A stretch of 64,000 bases of DNA from Sunxiuqinia sp965230765 (GTDB lineage Bacteria; Bacteroidota; Bacteroidia; Bacteroidales; Prolixibacteraceae): assembly GCA_965230765.1 (NCBI GenBank), contig CBDDLR010000001.1, forward strand, positions 1,116,001 to 1,180,000, given 5' to 3'. Within the stretch, counting starts at the first letter, position 1; each line of letters begins with the position of its first letter. The position numbers and the translations under genes were made by a program. The notes beneath the pieces were generated by a model, which saw only the letters and a program-made list of their open reading frames with translations, did not search any database and was not told the origin of the DNA. Shown piece by piece: positions 1 to 8,125 of the stretch.

Positions 1-2
1 TT

Positions 3-1256
3 GATGCTTATAATAGGCTGGAAGAAAAAATTGGATTGAATGAGCAGTTGGCAATTGCTAAACAGCAAGCTTACATTGGTTTGGAAAAACCCGAAAAAGC
101 TTTTGATGAAATTTTTAAGCTGATTGATTCTGATCCGGATGAGCCTCAGTATTATGGGCTGCTGGCGGAATTGTATCAATCTCAGGGTGATGAAGAAAAC
201 GCATTAAAAAATTACCGTAAGATTTTAGAGATTGATCCGGATAATGGTTTTGTTCATTTTTCATTTGCCAGTCATTATATCGAAAAAGGGGATAAGGAAA
301 CGGCTTTTGATCACATAAAAAAAGCATTTGAAAGCAAATCGCTGGAAGCTGATACCAAGATTCAATATTATATGCTTCAAACCGTTGACCCTAAAAATGC
401 AGAATGGGACAACGAACAAATTTCAACACTTTTGAATATTCTGTACAAAACCCATCCAGATGACAACAGGATGTATACCATGTTTGCAGAACACTTGATC
501 CGTCAGGAAAAATTAGTTGAAGCAAGGGAGTATCTTCGGAAGTACCTGGAAACAGATCAGTCCAGTTTTGTTATCTGGCAGCAAATGTTATTCCTCTCAA
601 ATGATTTGCTGGATTTTGAAAGTCTCCGTAAAGATTCACGTAAAGCAATTGAGTTATTTCCAAACCAAGCAGTTTTGTATGCATTGAATGCTGTTGCGTG
701 TTTACAACTTGATAAAAGCGAAGAAGTGTTGGAGGCTATTGCTGAAGGAGAGACTTATTTGCTTGATAATATTCAGATGAAAGTACAGTTTGAAATGTAC
801 AAAGCTGAAGCAAATTATAAGCTTGGCAATATTCAGGAAGCTTTTAAAGCATATGATGAAGTGGTTACTTTGGATCCAAACAACCACATGGCCATGAATA
901 ACTACGCGTATTACCTTTCGTTACGTGGTGAAAGTTTAGAGAAGGCCGAACGATTAAGCGGTAAAGTGGTTCAGGAAAACCCTGACAACCCAACCTATCT
1001 TGACACATATGCCTGGGTATTGTTTAAGCGCAAAAACTACTCATTGGCACGTTTTTATATTGAATCAGCCATAAATAATGGGGGAGAAGCCAATGCTGTT
1101 TTAATTGAGCACTATGGCGATATACTTTATATGTTGGGGGAAAAAGACAAAGCCATTGAAAAATGGAAAAAAGCGGTTGAACTTGGCGAGGGTTCAACCG
1201 TGCTGGAGCAAAAAGTGAAAGAGTTGAGATACATTGAAGAAAAAGAAGGACATTGA
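3..1256 (+). CDS. Tetratricopeptide-repeat protein, 5'-truncated by window edge
   Basis: The reading frame is already open at base 3 and no start codon is seen, so the N-terminus lies outside the window. The visible 417 residues are almost entirely TPR helices. Canonical spacing is seen around the stretches with YGLLAELYQSQGDEENALKNY, the NNYAYYLSLRG segment and the C-terminal EHYGDILYMLGEKDKAIEKW segment. TPR proteins are protein-interaction scaffolds, and no catalytic motif is visible. The stop overlaps the start of the DUF4292 lipoprotein gene by four bases (TTGA), which indicates translational coupling. TPR protein, DUF4292 lipoprotein and M23/EnvC-like protein commonly occur in this order in Bacteroidota, so an envelope-related role is inferred. 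The specific function is unknown. Confidence 0.85.
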   Translation, partial: DAYNRLEEKIGLNEQLAIAKQQAYIGLEKPEKAFDEIFKLIDSDPDEPQYYGLLAELYQSQGDEENALKNYRKILEIDPDNGFVHFSFASHYIEKGDKETAFDHIKKAFESKSLEADTKIQYYMLQTVDPKNAEWDNEQISTLLNILYKTHPDDNRMYTMFAEHLIRQEKLVEAREYLRKYLETDQSSFVIWQQMLFLSNDLLDFESLRKDSRKAIELFPNQAVLYALNAVACLQLDKSEEVLEAIAEGETYLLDNIQMKVQFEMYKAEANYKLGNIQEAFKAYDEVVTLDPNNHMAMNNYAYYLSLRGESLEKAERLSGKVVQENPDNPTYLDTYAWVLFKRKNYSLARFYIESAINNGGEANAVLIEHYGDILYMLGEKDKAIEKWKKAVELGEGSTVLEQKVKELRYIEEKEGH

Positions 1257-2128
1257 AAAATAAACAAATCCATCAGGTTTTACCCATTTTTATTTTGCTG
1301 GTGATTGGGATTGTATCGTGTAAAGCCCCCAAGGTGGTCACGGTAGAAAAAGTGAGATCGATAAGCACCAACCGGCTAATCAAAAACATTGAAGACAATG
1401 CTTTTCAATACGATTGGCTTTCCATTAAACGGATTGCCTGTCAATACGAAACACCCGATGATAAAACTTCATTCCGGGCAAACCTAAAATCTGAAAAAGA
1501 TAACCGGGTATTGCTAACATTCAGTAAGTTAAATGTACCAGTTGGGCGGCTTTTGCTGACCCCTGACAGCGTAAAACTGATTAACTACCTGGATAAAAAC
1601 TATGTGTTGAAGGATTATGACTATTTGAGCAATATTGTCAATGCCGATTTAACCTTTGATGTGGTTCAATCCGTGCTGAGCAACAGTCCTTTTTCATACC
1701 GTGAAGATCCCCGGGACAATGATTACAAAGAATTTGTTTCATACATTGATTCAGGGATGTACGTGCTTCAATCAATAAAAATCAGGAAGCTTGATAAGAT
1801 TGAAAACAAAGGGAAGGAAGAAAAAATTGAACGTTATTTAAAGAAGTTGGAGGAAGATAATTTTGTTGTCCAATACTTGTATGTAGATCCAAATACCTTT
1901 AAAATAAGGGAAATTATTCTTGATGATAAATCAAACAACCGGAAGGTGAACATTGAATTTTCCGATTTTTCAGATTTGGAGTCCCAGCTTTATCCCGGGC
2001 AGATAAACATTTTTTTTGAAAGCCCGACGAATACCTTGAAAATGAAAGTTAAATTGAGTAAATTTTCGCTTGAAGAAGATTCAAACTTTAACTTTAAAAT
2101 ACCTGAAAAGTATAAAAAGGCGAATTGA
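1253..2128 (+). CDS. DUF4292 family lipoprotein
   Basis: The protein has 291 residues. It begins with a hydrophobic signal peptide ending in a lipobox (VIGIVSC, lipidated Cys about residue 23), so it should be a membrane-anchored lipoprotein. The body is beta-rich, with an LLTPDSVKLINYLDK-type segment typical of DUF4292, a family distantly related in fold to LolA/LolB-type lipoprotein carriers. The start is TTG at 1253. It is chosen because it gives a complete signal peptide and overlaps the upstream stop by four bases. The EnvC-like gene starts 11 bases downstream, so the three genes probably form one transcript. A role in outer-membrane lipoprotein handling or envelope assembly is inference; the family has no settled function. 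Confidence 0.8.
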   Translation: MKNKQIHQVLPIFILLVIGIVSCKAPKVVTVEKVRSISTNRLIKNIEDNAFQYDWLSIKRIACQYETPDDKTSFRANLKSEKDNRVLLTFSKLNVPVGRLLLTPDSVKLINYLDKNYVLKDYDYLSNIVNADLTFDVVQSVLSNSPFSYREDPRDNDYKEFVSYIDSGMYVLQSIKIRKLDKIENKGKEEKIERYLKKLEEDNFVVQYLYVDPNTFKIREIILDDKSNNRKVNIEFSDFSDLESQLYPGQINIFFESPTNTLKMKVKLSKFSLEEDSNFNFKIPEKYKKAN

Positions 2129-2138
2129 TCATCATTTT

Positions 2139-3323
2139 ATGCGAAGCATTCTCATCATAACAATGCTTACCATTTTCGGATTGGTTGTTCAAGGACAATC
2201 ACTTACCGAGCTGCGCGCCAAAAAAATCAATACCAACCAGGTAATCAAATATACATCCACCCTTCTTCAGGAAGCAAAAAAAAATGAAAAAGCCAGTTTA
2301 GGCAAGCTACGTTTAATCAATAACCAGATTTCGCTTCGAAACAAGTTGATCGGGAACATCAATGATGAAATAGATGTGTTGGATTATTACATCGCTGAAA
2401 ATACGGATGTTGTTAATATGATGAAAAACGACCTTGGAAACCTTCGCGAAGAGTACGCTAAAATGATTCAGTTTGCCCAAAAGAATAAGAATACCTACGA
2501 CAAAATACTGTTCTTGTTTTCTTCAGAAAACATCAACCAAGCTTACAAACGAACGCTTTATTTAAGGCAATATGCGAAATACAGAAAAAGGCAGGCTGAA
2601 GTACTTCAGTTGCTAACTGAGCTTCTGAATAAAAAGGTTGAGCGTTTAAGTTATTTGAAAAATGAGAAGAGTACCCTGTTGGGGCAAAAAGAAACTGAAG
2701 CAAATCAGTTGCTTTCTGAAAAAACGGAACAAAACAAATACGTTCAATCACTTCAGAAACGGCAGAGGGAATTGAGAAAAAAACTTAGGGAACAGCAAAG
2801 AATACAATCTAAATTAAATCGGGAAATTGAAAAACTGGTTGAGGAACATGCCAAAAAAGAACGTGAAAAAGCCGGTTTTCAGTTAACCCCTGAGCAAAAA
2901 CTGTTGGCTGCTGACTTTGAAAAAAACAAAGGAAGGATTCCGTGGCCAGTTGAAAGGGGCGTGATAACCGAGAAGTTTGGTGTCCATACCCATCCGGTTT
3001 TAAAGCAGGTGAAAATAAAAAACAACGGGATTGATATTAGTACATCAAAAAGCTCGAAAGCCCGGGCAGTGTTTAATGGCGAAGTGAGCCGTGTTTTTGC
3101 AATTTCCGGTGGAAATATGGCTGTTATTATTCGCCACGGAAGTTTTTTAACGGTTTATTCCAATCTTCAGGAAGTGTATGTAAAGCCTGGAGACCAGGTA
3201 AAAACAAAACAAGAAATCGGTTTAATTTATTCTGACAAAAGCGATGGGAATAAAACCATCTTGAAATTTCAAATCTGGAAAGAAAGTCAGAAAGAAAACC
3301 CGGAATTCTGGATTAGTAGTTAA
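2139..3323 (+). CDS. EnvC-like murein hydrolase activator with degenerate LytM (M23) domain
   Basis: The protein has 394 residues, starting at the ATG at 2139; an upstream in-frame start would overlap the DUF4292 gene and bury the signal peptide. Residues 1-20 are a signal peptide ending GQS. About 25-245 is a long charged coiled coil. About 290-394 is an M23/LytM domain. Active LytM enzymes use HxGxD and HxH zinc ligands. Here the first motif reads NNGID and the last LKFQIW, so at least two histidine ligands are missing. This is the pattern of EnvC/NlpD-type proteins, which activate amidases at the division site rather than cutting murein. The protein is periplasmic. Its position last in the TPR-DUF4292-EnvC order matches other Bacteroidota. 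The exact partner amidase is not visible here. Confidence 0.85.
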   Translation: MRSILIITMLTIFGLVVQGQSLTELRAKKINTNQVIKYTSTLLQEAKKNEKASLGKLRLINNQISLRNKLIGNINDEIDVLDYYIAENTDVVNMMKNDLGNLREEYAKMIQFAQKNKNTYDKILFLFSSENINQAYKRTLYLRQYAKYRKRQAEVLQLLTELLNKKVERLSYLKNEKSTLLGQKETEANQLLSEKTEQNKYVQSLQKRQRELRKKLREQQRIQSKLNREIEKLVEEHAKKEREKAGFQLTPEQKLLAADFEKNKGRIPWPVERGVITEKFGVHTHPVLKQVKIKNNGIDISTSKSSKARAVFNGEVSRVFAISGGNMAVIIRHGSFLTVYSNLQEVYVKPGDQVKTKQEIGLIYSDKSDGNKTILKFQIWKESQKENPEFWISS

Positions 3324-3327
3324 AAAA

Positions 3328-3347
3328 AATCCCGGAGAACCGGGATT
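3328..3347. terminator. Bidirectional rho-independent terminator
   Basis: Eight-base arms AATCCCGG and CCGGGATT flank an AGAA loop. A T-run follows on the plus strand (3351-3355) and an A-run precedes it (3322-3327, a T-run on the minus strand). It lies between the convergent EnvC-like and Crp/Fnr genes and can serve both. Confidence 0.85.
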
Positions 3348-3353
3348 AAATTT

Positions 3354-4055
3354 TTATAGATTGGCAACTCTTGTGAGCGCCGGAATATCTAGCAACTTAA
3401 TTTTTCTTCCCTGCAATTCAATTAGGTTATCCTGCTTAAATTCAGAAAGTAACCGAATAACGCTTTCGGTAGCAGTACCAACTGTATTGGCTAATTCTTC
3501 ACGTGTAAGCGATATTTGGAGTGTGTTTGAATAATCCAAATCAAAACTCTCTTTCAAAAGAAGTAATACTTCTGCTAAACGCTCGCGAACAGTTTTTTGC
3601 GCAATATCAGTAATGTAGTCGTTGGCCTCTCTTAGTTCATGACACACAATTTGAAGCATGTGGTGTGAAAACTCCCAATTGTTTTGAATTAAATAAAGAA
3701 GCGTTTGATAAGGGATGTGGCACAAAACAGCCTCATCAATTACTTTTGAAGTATTACAGGCAAGCTCCTGGCTAAGCAGGGAACGATAGGCAATAATTTC
3801 ACCTTTCTTAGCAAAACGAAGGATTTGTTCCTTCCCGTCAACACCTGTTTTAAACAACTTGACAATACCCTTGGTAACACAATAAAATCCAGTCAACCGA
3901 CTACCTTCTCTGTAGATGATGCTTCCCTTTTTGTACAAAGAACAGGTTTTGTCGTAGTTAACTTGCGCCATTTCAGCGTCGGTCAGTTTTTTGAACAAAT
4001 TAAAACCTGAAAGATCACATTCTTCGTCAGTCGGTCTTTTAATTGAACTTCTCAT
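3354..4055 (-). CDS. Crp/Fnr family transcriptional regulator
   Basis: The protein has 233 residues. The N-terminal cyclic-nucleotide-binding-type jelly roll (about 20-135) contains YKKGSIIYREGS and FYCVTKGIVKLFK. The C-terminal winged helix (about 150-220) has the helix-turn-helix ISLTREELANTVGTATESVI. Five cysteines occur in the N-terminal half (13, 38, 59, 100, 112) but not in the tight CxxC-type spacing of FNR, so iron-sulfur sensing cannot be claimed. It is divergently transcribed from osmC. The neighbours (OsmC, YceI, pirin) suggest a redox or stress regulon, which is inference. Short inverted repeats in the osmC and yceI upstream regions (4139-4153, 4698-4713) are candidate operators. 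Confidence 0.88.
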   Translation of the reverse strand: MRSSIKRPTDEECDLSGFNLFKKLTDAEMAQVNYDKTCSLYKKGSIIYREGSRLTGFYCVTKGIVKLFKTGVDGKEQILRFAKKGEIIAYRSLLSQELACNTSKVIDEAVLCHIPYQTLLYLIQNNWEFSHHMLQIVCHELREANDYITDIAQKTVRERLAEVLLLLKESFDLDYSNTLQISLTREELANTVGTATESVIRLLSEFKQDNLIELQGRKIKLLDIPALTRVANL

Positions 4056-4111
4056 CGAATTATTTAATTAAATTTTTTAAGAAAATAAGATATAAATATA
4101 CAATGAACTTC

Positions 4112-4119
4112 TATATTTG
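4112..4119 (+). promoter_or_regulatory. Possible promoter -7 box (TAnnTTTG) for osmC
   Basis: TATATTTG matches the Bacteroidota -7 consensus, about 90 bases before the osmC start. No TTG box is found 19-21 bases upstream, so support is weak. Just downstream lies an inverted repeat, ATGTT at 4139-4143 and AACAT at 4149-4153, that could be an operator. Confidence 0.3.
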
Positions 4120-4210
4120 TAAAACTATTTATATAGATATGTTGATGTAACATTTTTGGCATTCAAAGTAAGTAAAAACCAGATTATTAAAGCATAAAAA
4201 AAAGCTTGTT

Positions 4211-4627
4211 ATGAAACACATTGTTGACTTAAACTGGAAGCAAAATTTAGCTTTCGAAAGCAATATTGATGGACATCAGTTAATTATCGATGGTCCAAAA
4301 GAAATTGGTGGTGATGATTTAGGCCCAAGGCCAAAGAAACTTATGCTTGCAGCACTTGCAGGTTGTACCGGAATTGATGTGGTTTCAATTCTGAAGAAAA
4401 TGAAGATTGTTCCAGATTATTTTAATGTAACCGTTGAAGGCGATCTTACCGAAGAGCATCCCAAAAAATACCACAAAATGAAAATCATTTACCAGTTTAA
4501 AGGAAATGATTTGCCTCTCGAGAAGCTTGAAAGAGCTGTGCAACTATCAGAAGAAAAATATTGCGGGGTCAGTGCTGTTTATAAGGAAGTAATGGATATC
4601 GAAACGGAGATCAAGATACTTGAATAA
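4211..4627 (+). CDS. OsmC family peroxiredoxin-like protein
   Basis: The protein has 138 residues, the usual length for OsmC/Ohr proteins. It has the two conserved redox cysteines, Cys52 in LAALAGCTGIDV and Cys118 in EEKYCGVSAV, and the IDGPKEIGGDDLGPRPKKLML substrate-pocket region. OsmC/Ohr proteins reduce organic hydroperoxides with these two thiols in the cytoplasm. The gene lies between a divergent Crp/Fnr regulator and a terminator at 4651-4679, so it is probably monocistronic. Whether it is OsmC or a YhfA-like member cannot be decided from sequence alone; the C-terminal YCGVSAVYK form favours the YhfA-like branch common in Bacteroidota. Confidence 0.88.
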   Translation: MKHIVDLNWKQNLAFESNIDGHQLIIDGPKEIGGDDLGPRPKKLMLAALAGCTGIDVVSILKKMKIVPDYFNVTVEGDLTEEHPKKYHKMKIIYQFKGNDLPLEKLERAVQLSEEKYCGVSAVYKEVMDIETEIKILE

Positions 4628-4650
4628 GGTCATTAAACTTTATTAACAAC

Positions 4651-4679
4651 AAGGGTTTGCAATTTGTGAACCCTTTTTT
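4651..4679 (+). terminator. Rho-independent terminator after osmC
   Basis: Arms AAGGGTT (4651-4657) and AACCCTT (4669-4675) enclose an 11-base loop and run into six Ts (4674-4679). It follows the osmC stop by 24 bases. Confidence 0.85.
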
Positions 4680-4697
4680 GTTTACCAATGTTTATTT

Positions 4698-4713
4698 AAG
4701 ACAAATATGTCTT
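4698..4713. promoter_or_regulatory. Inverted repeat upstream of yceI, possible operator
   Basis: Six-base arms AAGACA and TGTCTT are separated by four bases (AATA), 27 bases before the YceI start codon. The arm-N4-arm geometry is that of Crp/Fnr-type sites, though the half-site is not the E. coli FNR one. The adjacent Crp/Fnr gene is a plausible but unproven binder. Confidence 0.4.
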
Positions 4714-4740
4714 TTATTTAGATTAAAACTATTAAATGAG

Positions 4741-5325
4741 ATGAAAACAAAACAGATTAGATTAACATTCTTAAGCTTGTTGCTAGCCGTAACGACAAGT
4801 TTTGCAGGTGGCTACAAGGTTCAAAAAGATGCAAGTTCAGTAAAATGGAACGGTAAAAAAGTAAGTGGCGAGCACTATGGAACTATTTCTATACAAGAAG
4901 GTGAATTTGTTGTTAAAAATGGAAAGATTGAAGGCGGGAATTTCGTAATTGATATGAATTCAATTGTTAATGAAGATTTGAGTGGGGAGTGGAATACCAA
5001 GTTAGTTAGTCACCTGAAATCAGACGACTTTTTTGGTGTTGAAAACCATCCAACTTCAAAATTGGTAATTACAAAAGCCAATCAAAAATCTGGTGATGTT
5101 TATGCTATAACTGCAGATTTGACCATCAAGGGAAAAACCCACCCAATTGAATTCGATGCGACCATTGACATGAACGACACCAAAATAAAAGCAAATGGAA
5201 AATTGGTGATTGACCGTACACAATATGATATCAGGTATGGATCCGGTAAGTTTTTTCAGAATCTTGGCGATCGTATGATTAGCGATGATTTTACCCTTGA
5301 ATACACTATTGTTGCAGCAAAATAA
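4741..5325 (+). CDS. YceI family periplasmic lipocalin-like protein
   Basis: The protein has 194 residues from the ATG at 4741; an in-frame upstream start would run through the osmC terminator and displace the signal peptide. The signal peptide ends TTSFAGG. The body shows the YceI pattern: YKVQKDASSVKWNGKK, HLKSDDFFGVENHPTSKL, and a late ITADLTIKGKTHPIEFD strand. YceI proteins form a beta-barrel that binds isoprenoid or amide lipids in the periplasm and are often induced by acid, alkaline or oxidative stress. It lies between the osmC terminator and a palindromic repeat, so it has its own promoter region, including the inverted repeat at 4698-4713. The ligand is unknown. Confidence 0.88.
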   Translation: MKTKQIRLTFLSLLLAVTTSFAGGYKVQKDASSVKWNGKKVSGEHYGTISIQEGEFVVKNGKIEGGNFVIDMNSIVNEDLSGEWNTKLVSHLKSDDFFGVENHPTSKLVITKANQKSGDVYAITADLTIKGKTHPIEFDATIDMNDTKIKANGKLVIDRTQYDIRYGSGKFFQNLGDRMISDDFTLEYTIVAAK

Positions 5326-5380
5326 TAAGATCAGCATTTAAGGTTATTTACGGGGCTTTACAAAAAAGCAGGAGTCTGTA

Positions 5381-5430
5381 TTTCAATGACTTTTAACCCT
5401 TTAATTCCCTAAAGGGAAGTCGTTGAAAAT
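5381..5430. repeat. REP-like palindromic repeat, copy 1
   Basis: The element is an imperfect 50-base hairpin with arms built on TTCAATGACTT and AAGTCGTTGAA, plus an inner CCCTTTA / TAAAGGG pair. Bases 5405-5428 are the exact reverse complement of 22312-22335 (24 of 24), so it is a dispersed element. It lies between yceI and the pirin gene. Confidence 0.75.
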
Positions 5431-5481
5431 CAATTGATACTTCATGCCTTTTTGAAAGCTCCATTTTTTAAATAGTATACC

Positions 5482-6186
5482 ATGACAAAAAAGTATTTTC
5501 CATCAAAAGACAGGGGGGCAGCCGAGTATGGTTGGTTGTCAGCAAGGTATAGTTTTTCGTTTGCAAATTACTACGATCCGAACAACATTCACTTTGGTGT
5601 TTTGAGGGTACTAAATGATGATATCATTAAACCAGGCCGGGGCTTTGACACACACCCGCATGACAACATGGAAATTATTACCATTCCAATTTCTGGTGCT
5701 TTGCGGCATCGGGACAGCATGGGGCATGAATCCTTAATCCAGGCCGGGGAGGTACAGGTTATGTCTGCTGGAACCGGGATCACGCATTCGGAATATAATG
5801 CTTCGGAAAAAGAAGAGTTAAACCTCTTGCAAATTTGGGTTTTCCCCCGGGATAAAGGACTGGAGCCAAGATATGACCAAAAACCCTTTTTAACAGAATT
5901 GAATAATCAGTTTCAATTGTTGGTATCCCCTGATGAACGAGATGGTTCTTTACGTATTAATCAGGATGCTTTTTTTTCATTGATTCAGCTTGAGGAAGGA
6001 AAAAAAGTTGACTACCAAAAGAAGTTGTCCTCGAATGGGATTTACTTTTTTCTGATTGAAGGAAATATATTGGTTGACGGTCAGGCTCTATCAGAGAAAG
6101 ACGCTTTGTCGATTGTTGAAGATGATCAAATAAATATTGAAGCAAATAAAAAAAGCTGGCTACTCGTTCTGGAAGTACCCGTTTAA
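5482..6186 (+). CDS. Pirin family protein (YhhW-like bicupin)
   Basis: The protein has 234 residues. The N-terminal cupin carries the pirin metal ligands: His58 and His60 in DTHPHDNMEI, and His102 and Glu104 in GITHSEYN. The opening motif RGAAEYGWLSARYSFSFANY is typical of the short YhhW/YhaK subgroup. Known members bind Fe or Ni, and some have quercetin 2,3-dioxygenase activity; others act as regulators. The protein has no signal peptide, so it is cytoplasmic. Its neighbours are YceI and a semialdehyde dehydrogenase. The physiological substrate cannot be told from the sequence. Confidence 0.88.
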   Translation: MTKKYFPSKDRGAAEYGWLSARYSFSFANYYDPNNIHFGVLRVLNDDIIKPGRGFDTHPHDNMEIITIPISGALRHRDSMGHESLIQAGEVQVMSAGTGITHSEYNASEKEELNLLQIWVFPRDKGLEPRYDQKPFLTELNNQFQLLVSPDERDGSLRINQDAFFSLIQLEEGKKVDYQKKLSSNGIYFFLIEGNILVDGQALSEKDALSIVEDDQINIEANKKSWLLVLEVPV

Positions 6187-6251
6187 AATTCAAAATATAA
6201 CTTTTATAGTTTTATCTTTCGCATTATTTTTGGATTGAAAAACAATACACC

Positions 6252-7613
6252 ATGCAATCCATCAATCCATTCAACAACCAAGTCATTAAAGAGTATCCCA
6301 AACATTCTTTAGAAGAAGTCAATGAAATATTGAACCAAGTCGATACTGCCTTTCAGGAATGGAAGAAAACAAGCTTTTCATTTCGAAAAGGATTGATGGA
6401 AAAACTGGCAGATCTTCTTGATGCACAAAAAGAAGAGTTGGCAGAACTGATTGTTTCTGAAATGGGGAAAATAAAAAGAGAAGCAGTTGGCGAAATTGAA
6501 AAATGTGCCTGGGTATGTAGGTATTATGCTGAGCATGCTAAAACCTTTCTTCAGAATGAACACATCGAAACACAGGCTTCCCAATCGTATGTGAGTTATC
6601 AGCCAATTGGAACTGTGCTGGCGGTTATGCCTTGGAACTTTCCTTTTTGGCAGGTTTTTCGATTTTTGGTTCCTTCATTAATGGCAGGGAACACAGGAGT
6701 GCTAAAACATGCCAGCAATGTACCCGGCTGTGCGTTGGCAATTGAAAAACTTGTGGTTGAAGCAGGTTTCCCTGACAATGTGTTCAGGACATTGTTGGTG
6801 AGTGGGAGAGAGGTTGACTCAATTATAAAAAATAAAACCATCAAGGCAGTTACGCATACCGGAAGTACACCTGCCGGAAAATCGGTTGCTGTGTCTGCCG
6901 GTTTGGTGCTTAAAAAAACGGTACTTGAGCTTGGGGGTAGCGATCCTTATTTAATCCTTGGAGATGCAGATATTCAGGAAGCTGCACGCTTATGCGTTGC
7001 CAGTCGTTTGTTAAATGCGGGTCAGAGCTGCATTGGTGCCAAGCGTTTTATCATCATGGTAGAAGTTTATGAAGACTTCAAAAAAGAGTTTGTTAGGTTG
7101 ATGCAAGAAGCCAAATTTGGCGATCCAATGGATGAAACACTATCTATCGGGCCACTTGCGCGCCTTGATCTTCGTGATGAGCTTCACCAGCAAATAATTG
7201 ATTCAGTATCGCAGGGAGCTAAACTACTTTGTGGTGGTTTTATCCCGGAAGAAGAGGGAGCTTTCTACCCACCCACTGTTCTAGAAAATGTAAAAAAAGG
7301 AATGCCGGCATATCACGAAGAGTTATTTGGACCAGCTGCTTCGCTGTTTAAGGTGAATTCAATTGAAGAAGGAATCCGTATTGCCAATGATACGGTTTTT
7401 GGTTTGGGTGCAGGTGTTTTTACAAGTGATACTCAAGTTGGTATTCGACTTGCAGAAAAAGGCCTTGAAGCTGGTTCTGTGTTTGTTAACGATTTTGTTA
7501 AATCCGATCCCCGTTTACCATTTGGAGGGGTAAAAGAAAGCGGATATGGCAGGGAACTTTCCCTTTTTGGGATCCGGGAGTTTGTGAATGTGAAAACTAT
7601 TGTTGTGAAATAG
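6252..7613 (+). CDS. NAD(P)-dependent aldehyde dehydrogenase, succinate-semialdehyde type
   Basis: The protein has 453 residues. It has the full ALDH set: Asn129 in PWNFPFWQ, Glu226 in LELGGSDPYL, and the catalytic thiol Cys260 in NAGQSCIGAKRF. The AKRF after the cysteine and the short length match the Sad/YneI branch, which oxidises succinate semialdehyde to succinate. Those enzymes feed 4-aminobutyrate or related carbon into the TCA cycle. No aminobutyrate transaminase lies beside it, so the aldehyde source is unknown. It is cytoplasmic. It follows the pirin gene by 65 bases and ends one base before the convergent small gene at 7615. Substrate assignment is by family resemblance. Confidence 0.85.
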   Translation: MQSINPFNNQVIKEYPKHSLEEVNEILNQVDTAFQEWKKTSFSFRKGLMEKLADLLDAQKEELAELIVSEMGKIKREAVGEIEKCAWVCRYYAEHAKTFLQNEHIETQASQSYVSYQPIGTVLAVMPWNFPFWQVFRFLVPSLMAGNTGVLKHASNVPGCALAIEKLVVEAGFPDNVFRTLLVSGREVDSIIKNKTIKAVTHTGSTPAGKSVAVSAGLVLKKTVLELGGSDPYLILGDADIQEAARLCVASRLLNAGQSCIGAKRFIIMVEVYEDFKKEFVRLMQEAKFGDPMDETLSIGPLARLDLRDELHQQIIDSVSQGAKLLCGGFIPEEEGAFYPPTVLENVKKGMPAYHEELFGPAASLFKVNSIEEGIRIANDTVFGLGAGVFTSDTQVGIRLAEKGLEAGSVFVNDFVKSDPRLPFGGVKESGYGRELSLFGIREFVNVKTIVVK

Positions 7614-7614
7614 T

Positions 7615-7902
7615 TTAAGTGTATGTTTTTAGAAACCAAATTAATACGACCAGAAACACAACGATAAACAAAATTAGGGTAATGCGCTCAAGTCCTCTTT
7701 GTCTTTCTTGGTCATTTCTTATTTTTTGAAAAAATCGTTTTTTCTGTTCAGGGGAGACTTTCCTGAATTCTAAATCTTGATGTTTCTCATTGGTTAAATG
7801 ATTCTCAACTTCAGAATAATAACTTTTCTTTTTTCTTAATGCCCGGTTATTTTTCATTCGGGCTAGCATGTCTGCAACGTGTCCTGCACTTAAAAAAAAC
7901 AT
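7615..7902 (-). CDS. Small single-pass membrane protein of unknown function
   Basis: The protein has 95 residues and is not recognised as a named family. About residues 1-70 are strongly charged (RMKNNRALRKKKSYYSEVE, then KRFFQKIRNDQERQRGLER). About 73-91 is one transmembrane helix (ITLILFIVVFLVVLIWF), ending in a short tail. The soluble part is probably cytoplasmic by the positive-inside rule. It ends tail-to-tail with the dehydrogenase gene and lies 61 bases downstream of the Lacal_2735-type gene on the same strand. Coding is supported by composition and length, not by a known homologue. Confidence 0.6.
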   Translation of the reverse strand: MFFLSAGHVADMLARMKNNRALRKKKSYYSEVENHLTNEKHQDLEFRKVSPEQKKRFFQKIRNDQERQRGLERITLILFIVVFLVVLIWFLKTYT

Positions 7903-7963
7903 ATGTATCGGGGTTTTATGATTCTATTTTTCTTTAAATGTAAAGAATATCTCTAGAAGAATT

Positions 7964-8125
7964 CTATAATGAGTTTATTTTCTTCATAATTTCCTCGGCT
8001 TCAACGTAATATTTTTCAGCTTCTTTCCGATTTGTTTTCGATAAGTTGAAATACATTTTCATGAGTTTATTGTATTTCTGCTGAAGCTTTTCTGCTTTTG
8101 TTTTCCGTTTGAATATGTTGAACAT
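7964..8125 (-). CDS. Lacal_2735 family small protein
   Basis: This 53-residue protein starts MFNIFKRKTKAEKLQQKY, and its C-terminal part reads KYYVEAEEIMKKINSL. This is the pattern of the Lacal_2735 family, short Lys/Glu-rich proteins widespread in Bacteroidota with no known function. It has no signal peptide or membrane segment and is probably a cytoplasmic helical hairpin. The ATG at 8125 lies inside the 3' end of the SRPBCC gene in another frame, giving a 59-base overlap, so the two are likely co-transcribed. The family match is from memory of the consensus. Confidence 0.75.
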   Translation of the reverse strand: MFNIFKRKTKAEKLQQKYNKLMKMYFNLSKTNRKEAEKYYVEAEEIMKKINSL

